From Treponema sp. (GTDB taxonomy: Bacteria; Spirochaetota; Spirochaetia; Treponematales; Treponemataceae), in assembly GCA_017614655.1 (NCBI GenBank), contig JAGABO010000123.1, positions 1 through 6,951 of the forward strand: DNA of 6,951 nucleotides. Reading direction: 5' to 3'. The first letter of the stretch is position 1; each line of letters opens with the position of its first letter. A program made the position numbers and the translations under genes. Below, in pieces: positions 1 to 5,721 of this stretch. The notes beneath the pieces are model-generated. The model did not search any database. It worked only from the letters and a program-made list of their open reading frames with translations, and was not told the DNA's origin.

Positions 1-1194
1 ATATGCACGAACACGGCTGTGTTCATAGTTGTTTACATAAACGTTATTTCCGTTTATGGTTCGGGTACTTGTATTATCATAATATGCGCAGTTTACAAGA
101 ATGTTTTCTGCAAGCAGAAGTTTTTTACCGCTGTAGTTATCCGTAAGAATACGCCATTTTATGGGTTCTACCTTAAAATATTTTTCGCTTGTTCCGCCCC
201 AGCCGACTGCTGTGCCGTCGCTGTAAGTGTAAGCAGAAGATATTGGATTTTCTACAACCTTTACATACCATTCGCCGTCGCTTCCCTTATAGTAGGTAAA
301 CATGCCGGCTCTTTTTGTTTCGTTCTTTATAGTAACATCTGCTGTCTTTACGGTCTGCGGCCAGCGTCCGAAGAGTAAATAAACTCCATCCGTACCTGCA
401 GTCCCGTCTGTTCCTGCAGGAAGCATTGTAATAGAATTCTCCACCGTCACGGTACACATAGCACTCTGTTCTTCTACACTGGCAGTAATCGTTGCGTTTC
501 CTTTTGCAACGGCAGTTACAACTCCATTAGTTACAGTTGCAACATTTTTATTGCTGCTTGTCCAGGTTACGGTTTTATCAAAAGGATTTTCCGGAAGTAC
601 TGTTGCAGTAAGAGTTTCTGTATCGCCGGTAATAAGAGTAAGTTCTGTATTATTAAGAATAACGTCTGTTACGGGTATTATCTCCCACAACGCGGTAAGA
701 GTAATATCACCTGTCGTACCTTTTGCAATCTCTGTTACAAACTCGTCTCCGTTTTTCCAGCCGCCGAAGGTACAGCCGTTTTTTGTTGCATCAAGGAGAG
801 GAATTTCTTCGCTTTCTATCGTATAAGTTGTTACAGTGTTCGGGTTTTCTGCGTCTTCGAGTCCCGCGTAGGTAATCGAATACTCATGCAATGTCCAGTG
901 TGCAGTAACCGTTGTATCTTTTGTAATCTTTGTATCTGCGTCAACCTCTACATCACCTATGTACCAGCCTGCAAAATCATAGCCGGTCTTTATAAGTTTA
1001 ATCTTAGGTATCAGAAGACCCTCTCCGCTTTTAACGGAGACTTTATCGGTAAAAGCAGGTTCTGATCCGTTTCCGTCGAAAATTACGGTATACATAACCG
1101 GATTATCAGTCTTCGTTTCTGCCTCACACGAAGCGAGCACAAATACCATTGCCAGGGCCGTAAAAAGAACGGCAGGCTTAATAAAACTTTTCAT
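1..1194 (-). CDS. Modular surface lipoprotein with InlB_B-like repeats, Ig-like domain and a DUF6273-like module (3' end outside window)
   Basis: The reading frame opens at the ATG on the minus strand at 1194-1192 and stays open for 398 codons to the left edge, so the C-terminus is missing. Residues 1-23 are a lipoprotein signal: MKSFIK, a hydrophobic stretch, then lipobox LASC with Cys23 as the predicted lipidated residue. Residues about 34-100 and 105-170 look like two InlB_B / Listeria-Bacteroides repeats (FDGNG, GYDFAGWY, then TFGGWKNG and ALWE). Residues about 173-252 match a bacterial Ig-like (Big_2) domain, with TVTWTSSN and ATVTNGVVTAVAKG. After a short Gly/Thr/Asp linker (PAGTDGTAGTDG), residues about 271-398 start a module with FGRWPQTV, KVEPIKWRIL and a truncated SRVRAY, which I recall as DUF6273-like. 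This suggests an outer-membrane-anchored, surface or periplasmic adhesin-like protein; its ligand is unknown. Start choice is firm: GGGAGG lies 5 nt upstream. The lipoprotein and repeat calls are strong, the last module moderate. Confidence 0.88.
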   Translation of the reverse strand, partial: MKSFIKPAVLFTALAMVFVLASCEAETKTDNPVMYTVIFDGNGSEPAFTDKVSVKSGEGLLIPKIKLIKTGYDFAGWYIGDVEVDADTKITKDTTVTAHWTLHEYSITYAGLEDAENPNTVTTYTIESEEIPLLDATKNGCTFGGWKNGDEFVTEIAKGTTGDITLTALWEIIPVTDVILNNTELTLITGDTETLTATVLPENPFDKTVTWTSSNKNVATVTNGVVTAVAKGNATITASVEEQSAMCTVTVENSITMLPAGTDGTAGTDGVYLLFGRWPQTVKTADVTIKNETKRAGMFTYYKGSDGEWYVKVVENPISSAYTYSDGTAVGWGGTSEKYFKVEPIKWRILTDNYSGKKLLLAENILVNCAYYDNTSTRTINGNNVYVNNYEHSRVRAY

Positions 1195-1199
1195 AATTT

Positions 1200-1205
1200 C
1201 CTCCC
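1200..1205 (-). promoter_or_regulatory. Ribosome binding site of the lipoprotein gene
   Basis: The minus strand reads GGGAGG followed by 5 nt and then the ATG ending at 1192. This near-perfect Shine-Dalgarno sequence fixes the lipoprotein start. It contrasts with the divergent gene at 1421, which has none. Confidence 0.8.
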
Positions 1206-1224
1206 GGAAAAACATTTTGTTATT

Positions 1225-1253
1225 ATGATAACCAAATTTACAGAAAAAGTCAG
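1225..1253 (-). promoter_or_regulatory. Candidate sigma-70 promoter for the lipoprotein gene
   Basis: On the minus strand, CTGACT (1253-1248, 4 of 6 matches to TTGACA) is separated by 17 nt from TATCAT (1230-1225, 5 of 6 matches to TATAAT). The predicted transcription start is near 1218, leaving a leader of about 24 nt that includes the GGGAGG site. An overlapping alternative -10, CATAAT (1227-1222), has no good -35 partner. The call rests on motif match and position only. Confidence 0.4.
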
Positions 1254-1385
1254 TAAAAAAGCAGCTACCAGACACCACACGAACTGTAAAACCGCTCAAG
1301 ATATTACCAGGGTTCGATTGATGTTGACTGTCTTCAGTCCGGACAGAAATACAGTCCCTCTGAACACTCCGCTCCTGTCCAAGCG

Positions 1386-1414
1386 ATGACAAAACGGTAT
1401 ACAACTGATATAAT
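1386..1414 (+). promoter_or_regulatory. Strong extended -10 promoter giving a predicted leaderless transcript
   Basis: ATGACA (1386-1391, 5 of 6 matches) is followed by exactly 17 nt and then TATAAT (1409-1414, 6 of 6). TG at 1406-1407 makes it an extended -10, TGATATAAT. Counting 7 nt past the hexamer places +1 at 1421, which is the A of the ATG of the 525-codon gene. No Shine-Dalgarno sequence precedes that ATG, as expected for a leaderless mRNA. It probably drives the whole rightward cluster. Confidence 0.75.
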
Positions 1415-1420
1415 GTCCGT

Positions 1421-2998
1421 ATGTCGTTTTTTGCGCGAATAGTGGAAGTGTTCCAGTCAGTTTTTCAGGCATCATCTCCTGATGTAAAAATACGTCAGCA
1501 GGTAAGAAAACTGGAAACCGAAGTAAAGGCGCTGGCTCCAAACTTATACAAAAACTCTCTCGTTCAGCCGAACTTTGCGGAAGTGTTAAGAATACTTTTT
1601 ATAAGCACAAAATCAATCGGCGATCTTCTTGCAAATACAATCTGCTCGGAAGACTTAACTCACAACAGGCGATACGAAGAACAGCTGCTTTTAACCGGTT
1701 TCGATTCAATTTCTCAGGAAATAATTTCGCGCATGAACTACGAAACACGTAAAGCCGAAGCTCATGAGGCAAAATCAATCAACAGGTATTTCGAAGCAGA
1801 ACACAAGGAACTGGACAAAGTAATACGGCAGCTTAACACCGACCCGTTTATCAGGATAGACCGCGTTCTGGACAAAATTAAGCAGCTGAATGATATCTGC
1901 CGTTACAATTATATAACAGTTTTAAGGCTCTTCGACGGAAACTTTCAGGGGGCTCCCGGCTACAGTCCACAATTTCTTCCTATTCCAATAGAAGTTCTGG
2001 AAACAGCCCTTATGGATCTTTATTACGTTTTTGCTGATATGGACATAACTGTTTCCGTAAAAAATGCACTTTTTGCCCTTAATCAGCTTTACACAGGTTC
2101 AAGGCCGGGAGAAAACAAGCCCGGCGGACTGGAAGAAAACCTAAAGAAGATTCAGGGTATCATTCACCATGTACTTACGAAAGATCTGCTTCTTGCAATG
2201 ATTCGCCTTGCAAAAAAAGACAGCGATTTTAAGCCTCAGAAGGCAACATATCAGAATGTTTCACGCAGAAAATATGCAGACTGGCTCGAAGAAAGATTCC
2301 GTACGGACGAAAAGCGACTTAAAGCCGAAATTCAGGATGAAACTATCAGCGAAAAAGTTCATGAACTGTTCCCGGGACATCAGCCGCTTATGCTTATGGG
2401 CTATTCAACCGACCTGAACAATCAGCTTAAGCACAGCACTCCTCATTCGTTCAACTACATTCTGCCCCTTCAGGTGCTTAAAAGCTTTGTAAAAGAGTTT
2501 TTTGAAGACGGAGTACGTTCTCTTGTAAATGATATCGTCATAGAAGGATTTTTTAACAATCCGCTGTATAAATCGGATTTTTCTGCCTGTGTATTTGCCT
2601 GTAACGAAACAATGGAACGCATAGAAGCTTTTGAGCAGATGTTCCACCGCAACAATGAGTTTGACGAAGCCATCATAACGGGACTTATTCACGACAGCCA
2701 CCGTGATGCTTCATTTGCACCGCGTCTTAAAGACATGATAGACAGAATCAATTCTCAGGCAAAAAGCATACTCCAGTCAGAAGCAAACAATTTTAATCAG
2801 CTTCATAAGAAAATCAGCGACATAATAATCGAGTCTAAAAAACCGACTTCAGAAATAATAACAAATTTAAAGGTGCTCATGATTTCTTCAAGAAACAGGG
2901 AAAAAGCCGAACTCCTCGAAGTGCAGTTTGACAAGTGGAAGATATTCCTTGAAATTATGAAGAATTATGTTATAATAGGAAACATTGAAAAGAAATAG
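1421..2998 (+). CDS. DUF5312-like conserved spirochaetal protein, cytoplasmic, function unknown
   Basis: This 525-residue protein has no signal peptide or membrane-length hydrophobic segment, so it should be cytoplasmic. It is mostly helical and charged. The N-terminus MSFFARIVEVFQ is amphipathic and could touch a membrane (inference). Residues about 95-155 and 435-510 are rich in Glu, Lys and Gln and look coiled-coil-prone. A more distinctive segment lies at about 313-410, with HELFPGHQPLM, FNYILPLQVLKSF and VIEGFFNNPLY. From memory this fits DUF5312, a family found in spirochaetes; no catalytic motif is evident. The ATG at 1421 is chosen because it sits on the predicted transcription start of a near-consensus promoter. 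The next in-frame ATG encodes residue 105, which would remove too much. The gene overlaps the diguanylate cyclase gene by 14 nt, so the two are probably co-transcribed and translationally coupled. I assign no function; a partner or scaffold in the same signalling pathway is only suggested by context. Confidence 0.85.
   Translation: MSFFARIVEVFQSVFQASSPDVKIRQQVRKLETEVKALAPNLYKNSLVQPNFAEVLRILFISTKSIGDLLANTICSEDLTHNRRYEEQLLLTGFDSISQEIISRMNYETRKAEAHEAKSINRYFEAEHKELDKVIRQLNTDPFIRIDRVLDKIKQLNDICRYNYITVLRLFDGNFQGAPGYSPQFLPIPIEVLETALMDLYYVFADMDITVSVKNALFALNQLYTGSRPGENKPGGLEENLKKIQGIIHHVLTKDLLLAMIRLAKKDSDFKPQKATYQNVSRRKYADWLEERFRTDEKRLKAEIQDETISEKVHELFPGHQPLMLMGYSTDLNNQLKHSTPHSFNYILPLQVLKSFVKEFFEDGVRSLVNDIVIEGFFNNPLYKSDFSACVFACNETMERIEAFEQMFHRNNEFDEAIITGLIHDSHRDASFAPRLKDMIDRINSQAKSILQSEANNFNQLHKKISDIIIESKKPTSEIITNLKVLMISSRNREKAELLEVQFDKWKIFLEIMKNYVIIGNIEKK
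2949..2976 (+). promoter_or_regulatory. Internal extended -10 promoter ahead of the diguanylate cyclase gene
   Basis: TTGAAA (2949-2954, 5 of 6 matches) is followed by 16 nt and TATAAT (2971-2976, 6 of 6), with TG at 2968-2969 forming TGTTATAAT. It lies inside the last codons of the upstream gene. The predicted +1 is about 2983, two bases before the TTG start codon at 2985. It would allow cyclase expression apart from the main operon promoter. The region also encodes protein (NYVIIG), so chance resemblance is possible. Confidence 0.55.
2977..2982 (+). promoter_or_regulatory. Ribosome binding site supporting the TTG start of the cyclase
   Basis: AGGAAA lies 2 nt before the TTG at 2985, with the AGGA core 4 nt away. 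It is inside the end of the preceding gene, as is usual for overlapping operon genes. A transcript starting at the internal promoter (about 2983) would lack it, while read-through mRNA would contain it. Confidence 0.55.
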
Positions 2999-4223
2999 CA
3001 TTGGAAAGAAAAAAAAATCAGCCTCAAAAGGACAGGATTCAACTGTAGTTAAGACACGCAGACCTTCCACCGCTTCCGAAGTAAATGAAGCGTTAAGCCG
3101 TAGTTTTCATGAAGGTCTTATAAATGCTACTTTTAATTCAGATAACGAAACACTTTCTAATTACGAAAAACAGGTGTACGATCTGCAGCAGCTTCTGGAA
3201 ATTTCGCGCTCTCTCTGTACTACTCTGGAACTGAACAAGCTTATTCAGTCTATCATTTACATATCCATGGCACAGATGCGTGTTATGGGTGCCGGTATCT
3301 TTATTCAGGAATCTCTGGAAAGTCCCGAATATTCACTTGCGGAAAACTTCAGCGGTCTGGAAGTAAGCCAGTCTGTAAACTATAAAATCAATATTGATTC
3401 GGAATTCTCCGACAAACTCAGCCGTGTAGGAAAGGTTTACACGGCCGAAGTTTTCAAAGAGGAATTTTCAGACTTCCCGGAATACGAAATGCTTGCATCC
3501 CTTAAACCGTCGCTTATCGTTCCGCTTATCCTTAAAAACCACATAAACGGAATCCTTATTCTGGGTGAACGAATAGCCCTTACCGAAGAGGATGCTTCCT
3601 ATACAGATTACGAGCTTAACGAAATATACACCATCGGTTCGCTTGCTTCGATTGCGGTAAACAATGCTTCCCTTGTTGAACAGTCCTCTACCGACATGAT
3701 GACAAAACTTAAGCTCAAGTACTACTTCTTTAATATTCTTACCGACAAAATTGATGCTTCGTTTACTGCAAACAGACCGCTGTGTGTACTTATGTTCGAC
3801 ATTGACCACTTTAAAAAGTTTAACGACACCTTTGGTCATGCATGCGGAGACTACGTTCTTCAGACTGTTGCGAAAATCATCAAATCAACTATACGCTCGG
3901 AAGACATGGCAAGCCGCTATGGTGGAGAAGAGTTTACGGTAATGCTCCCCGACACAAGCCGCGAAGAAGCAATTCAGGTTGCAGAAAGAATACGACAGTC
4001 CATTCAGGATTACGACTTCTTCTATCAGGATCAGCACATGAAGGTAACTATTTCCTGCGGTATTTCCGAGTGTAATCTCGAAGAAAACCCGGTTCCTTCT
4101 GCAAAAGTCCTTGTTGATCAGGCAGATATGGCACTTTATGTTTCAAAACACAGGGGAAGAAACAGAGTCACCTTTGCAGACAAATCAATCCGCGAAAACG
4201 AAAAATATTCTGTTCAGGAATAG
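2985..4223 (+). CDS. GAF-GGDEF diguanylate cyclase, cytoplasmic
   Basis: The 412-residue protein should condense two GTP into cyclic di-GMP. Residues 1-30 are a Lys/Ser/Arg-rich tail. A GAF-like sensor domain spans about 65-230, ending in the typical IGSLASIAVNNASL helix. The GGDEF domain spans about 235-400. It opens with a divergent DMMTKLKLKYYF and continues with FDIDHFKKFND (metal-binding Asp272, nucleotide-contacting Asn280) and FGHACGD. The active-site signature is GGEEF at 313-317, and the domain ends with ADMALYVSKHRGRN. An inhibitory I-site RxxD (Arg304-Asp307) lies five residues before GGEEF, so the enzyme should be active and limited by its product. There are no membrane segments; the GAF ligand is unknown. 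The start is TTG, the only reasonable initiator: AGGAAA precedes it and no in-frame ATG occurs before the GAF domain. A run of nine A (3009-3017) sits just after the start. The gene overlaps its upstream neighbour by 14 nt and ends 9 nt before the rhomboid gene. Confidence 0.93.
   Translation: MKRNSIGKKKKSASKGQDSTVVKTRRPSTASEVNEALSRSFHEGLINATFNSDNETLSNYEKQVYDLQQLLEISRSLCTTLELNKLIQSIIYISMAQMRVMGAGIFIQESLESPEYSLAENFSGLEVSQSVNYKINIDSEFSDKLSRVGKVYTAEVFKEEFSDFPEYEMLASLKPSLIVPLILKNHINGILILGERIALTEEDASYTDYELNEIYTIGSLASIAVNNASLVEQSSTDMMTKLKLKYYFFNILTDKIDASFTANRPLCVLMFDIDHFKKFNDTFGHACGDYVLQTVAKIIKSTIRSEDMASRYGGEEFTVMLPDTSREEAIQVAERIRQSIQDYDFFYQDQHMKVTISCGISECNLEENPVPSAKVLVDQADMALYVSKHRGRNRVTFADKSIRENEKYSVQE
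3009..3017 (+). repeat. A9 homopolymer near the 5' end of the diguanylate cyclase gene
   Basis: Nine consecutive A bases cover codons 9-11 (Lys-Lys-Lys) of the cyclase, about 25 nt after the start codon. Such a tract can cause polymerase slippage or length variation between cells. Whether it does here cannot be seen from one sequence. Confidence 0.6.
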
Positions 4224-4232
4224 AAGTTTCAA

Positions 4233-4895
4233 ATGTTTATAAGAAAACCTTTCAGATACACTTTCTTTAATGCAACGCTTATTCTGCTCATATTGAATGT
4301 GGCAGTTTATTTTCTTCAGAACCTTGGAATCACTTTTATAGTACACCATCGTAATTCTGATATTGCCCTTGATGTTACCCATCTGCTTTCGGCAAACTAC
4401 TTTTTAATGACACAGTTTCATTTCTGGTGGCAGCCGGTAACTTACATGTTTGTGCACGGCTCCCTTACACATATTCTGTTTAACATGCTGGCTCTGTTTA
4501 TTTTTGGCATTACCCTGGAAAAAACAATGGGTTCAAAAGAATTCCTTCTGTTTTACATGTTCTGCGGAATTCTTGACGGTATTATTTCCATTCTGATTTA
4601 CTGGTATTTAGGAAAGCCCGTTACACTGATGGGAGCAAGCGGTGCTATTTATGCGCTTCTTTTTATGTACGCAGTAGTTTTCCCCCGCAACAGGCTTCTT
4701 ATCTGGGGCATTATTCCCATAAGGGCACCCATTCTTGTACTTATATATGCCGTAATCGCTTTTGTAAGCCAGTTTTTTGATGTTACAGGCGGTACCGCTC
4801 ATCTTACGCACCTGTTTGGATTTATCCTTGCCTGGATTTACATGGTCGTGCGGATGGGTATTCATCCGCTTAAGGTATGGAGAGACTCATTCTGA
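4233..4895 (+). CDS. Rhomboid family intramembrane serine protease
   Basis: The 220-residue polytopic membrane protein has the size and layout of a minimal six-helix bacterial rhomboid, which cleaves substrate transmembrane helices in the inner membrane. Hydrophobic segments lie at about 13-33, 76-95, 103-125, 133-150, 157-181 and 187-207. The long L1 loop (about 34-70) ends in WWQPVTYMFVH. The second helix carries HGSLTHILFN, giving the conserved His75, His80 and Asn84. The catalytic serine is Ser136 in GASG (134-137). The catalytic histidine is most likely His193 in THLFG, aligned with the usual AHLGG, so the dyad appears intact. Differences from the usual pattern are WW for WR and LFG for LGG. 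No cytosolic accessory domain is present. The ATG follows a weak GAAG site and lies 9 nt after the cyclase stop; the 3' end overlaps the next gene by 19 nt. The substrate is unknown; membrane-anchored neighbours are candidates by context only. Confidence 0.94.
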   Translation: MFIRKPFRYTFFNATLILLILNVAVYFLQNLGITFIVHHRNSDIALDVTHLLSANYFLMTQFHFWWQPVTYMFVHGSLTHILFNMLALFIFGITLEKTMGSKEFLLFYMFCGILDGIISILIYWYLGKPVTLMGASGAIYALLFMYAVVFPRNRLLIWGIIPIRAPILVLIYAVIAFVSQFFDVTGGTAHLTHLFGFILAWIYMVVRMGIHPLKVWRDSF

Positions 4896-5665
4896 AAAAC
4901 GGACGGCTTTTTCTTATTAAATCAATGCTTTTCGCGTTTACAGCCGCTCTTTTTGCACAGGTTCCGTCCCAGAAAGAACAGATCCGACTTCTTGTGTGGG
5001 CAGATCTTGATGCTTTTCCGGGTATTTTTGAAGAACCTGCCGCTGATGTTACTGCTGATACTGATGCCCCGGAGTCTCAGCCTGAATTGCCGGCCGAATC
5101 AGCACAATCAGAATCAGAAAAACGTTCAAAAACCTGGCCTTTTGATTTTGCAATAAACCGTACAAAAGAAATAGCACCTTTTCTTCTTTCCGGAATGCTC
5201 AACGGCTGGAGTTTTGAATATACCCCCTATGACAAATCCCGGAAAGTAAGTGAATATTGGGAAGTGAAGGAAATTCAGCCTTTTAATCCCGAAACCTGCC
5301 GTCTTGAATACAGGGATCCGGTTGTAAAGGAAGACAGACTGCTCTGCTGGGTTTACTGCGACCGCTCTGTTCAGCAGATAAAAAACTACGAATACTGGAC
5401 TTCCATAAATCATCCCCACATTCACGGAAAAGGCACCGGTAAAGTAGAAGACGGCTTTGACGGAATAAAGGAAGCCTGTTCCAATGCGCTAAAACAGGCT
5501 GTGCGGGATTACTGGCGCACTATGATAAAAAATAAGCCCAGGGAAATAAGCGGAAAAGTGTTACTTATACGCGAACCCAGGGTTTATATAAAAGACGGCC
5601 AATACACAGTTGACCTTGATTTTTTCATTCAAACTGATAGAATAATTGAGTATTCTTTCTTTTGA
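4877..5665 (+). CDS. Exported protein of unknown function with acidic linker
   Basis: This 262-residue protein begins with a probable signal sequence. Basic residues are spread over 1-15, a hydrophobic stretch SMLFAFTAALFA follows, and signal peptidase cleavage is plausible after Ala27 (LFA/QV). If uncleaved, the helix would act as an anchor. Residues about 52-85 are a Glu/Ala/Pro/Ser/Asp-rich linker, likely disordered. The folded part (about 86-262) is rich in Trp and Tyr: FLLSGMLNGWSFEYTP, LLCWVYCDRS, then ACSNALKQAVRDYW and ISGKVLLIREPRV, ending in a beta-rich tail. I do not recognise a named family; treponemal homologues seem likely from the GWSFEYTP segment. The ATG lies inside the rhomboid gene, overlapping by 19 nt, with AAGG too close to serve as a good ribosome site, so translational coupling is likely. 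The next in-frame ATG, residue 17, would remove the basic n-region. Probably periplasmic or envelope-associated, it may depend on the rhomboid or the cyclase, but nothing in the sequence proves this. Confidence 0.82.
   Translation: MERLILKNGRLFLIKSMLFAFTAALFAQVPSQKEQIRLLVWADLDAFPGIFEEPAADVTADTDAPESQPELPAESAQSESEKRSKTWPFDFAINRTKEIAPFLLSGMLNGWSFEYTPYDKSRKVSEYWEVKEIQPFNPETCRLEYRDPVVKEDRLLCWVYCDRSVQQIKNYEYWTSINHPHIHGKGTGKVEDGFDGIKEACSNALKQAVRDYWRTMIKNKPREISGKVLLIREPRVYIKDGQYTVDLDFFIQTDRIIEYSFF
5616..5643 (+). promoter_or_regulatory. Candidate extended -10 promoter for the small secreted protein and pheS
   Basis: TTGATT (5616-5621, 4 of 6 matches) is followed by 16 nt and TAGAAT (5638-5643, 5 of 6), with TG at 5635-5636. 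It lies in the last codons of the preceding gene. The predicted +1 is near 5650, leaving a leader of about 72 nt that includes AGGAGG. Its extended -10 form matches the two stronger promoters in this window. Confidence 0.45.
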
Positions 5666-5710
5666 ATTGCTCAGGCTTCCGGGACGAAAGTTTACGGGGT
5701 TAAAAAACGC

Positions 5711-5716
5711 AGGAGG
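5711..5716 (+). promoter_or_regulatory. Consensus ribosome binding site of the small secreted protein
   Basis: AGGAGG lies 5 nt before the ATG at 5722. It is the best Shine-Dalgarno sequence on the plus strand here and fits high translation of the following gene. Confidence 0.85.
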
Positions 5717-5721
5717 TTTCC

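Noticed and set aside
19..826. Plus-strand open frames at 19-378 and 551-826
   Set aside because: They lie opposite the lipoprotein gene, which has a lipobox, recognisable repeats and a good ribosome site; their translations show no domain.
1326..1339. Inverted repeat GACTG-tctt-CAGTC in the divergent intergenic region, possibly a terminator or operator
   Set aside because: The stem is only 5 bp, there is no T-run on either strand, and it does not overlap either predicted promoter.
1324..1355. TTGACT as a -35 of another rightward promoter
   Set aside because: The hexamer positions 16-18 nt downstream are poor (AAATAC and similar), and the best partner, TACAGT, needs a 20-nt spacer.
1296..1541. 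Minus-strand open frame of 81 codons crossing the main rightward promoter
   Set aside because: It has no ribosome site or recognisable protein features and overlaps the start of the 525-codon gene in antisense.
2405..2701. Minus-strand open frames antisense to the DUF5312-like gene and, at 3468-3839, to the cyclase gene
   Set aside because: These are antisense shadows of well-supported genes, with Cys/Phe/Val-rich translations lacking motifs.
4206..4211. TATTCT as a -10 for the rhomboid gene
   Set aside because: It matches only 4 of 6 positions and has no acceptable -35; the gene is 9 nt downstream of the cyclase and is most likely read through.
4896..4916. A-run and T-run around CGGACGG just after the rhomboid stop, as a possible intrinsic terminator
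   Set aside because: The stem would be only A-T pairs with an unpaired GC-rich centre, and the overlapping downstream gene argues against termination here.
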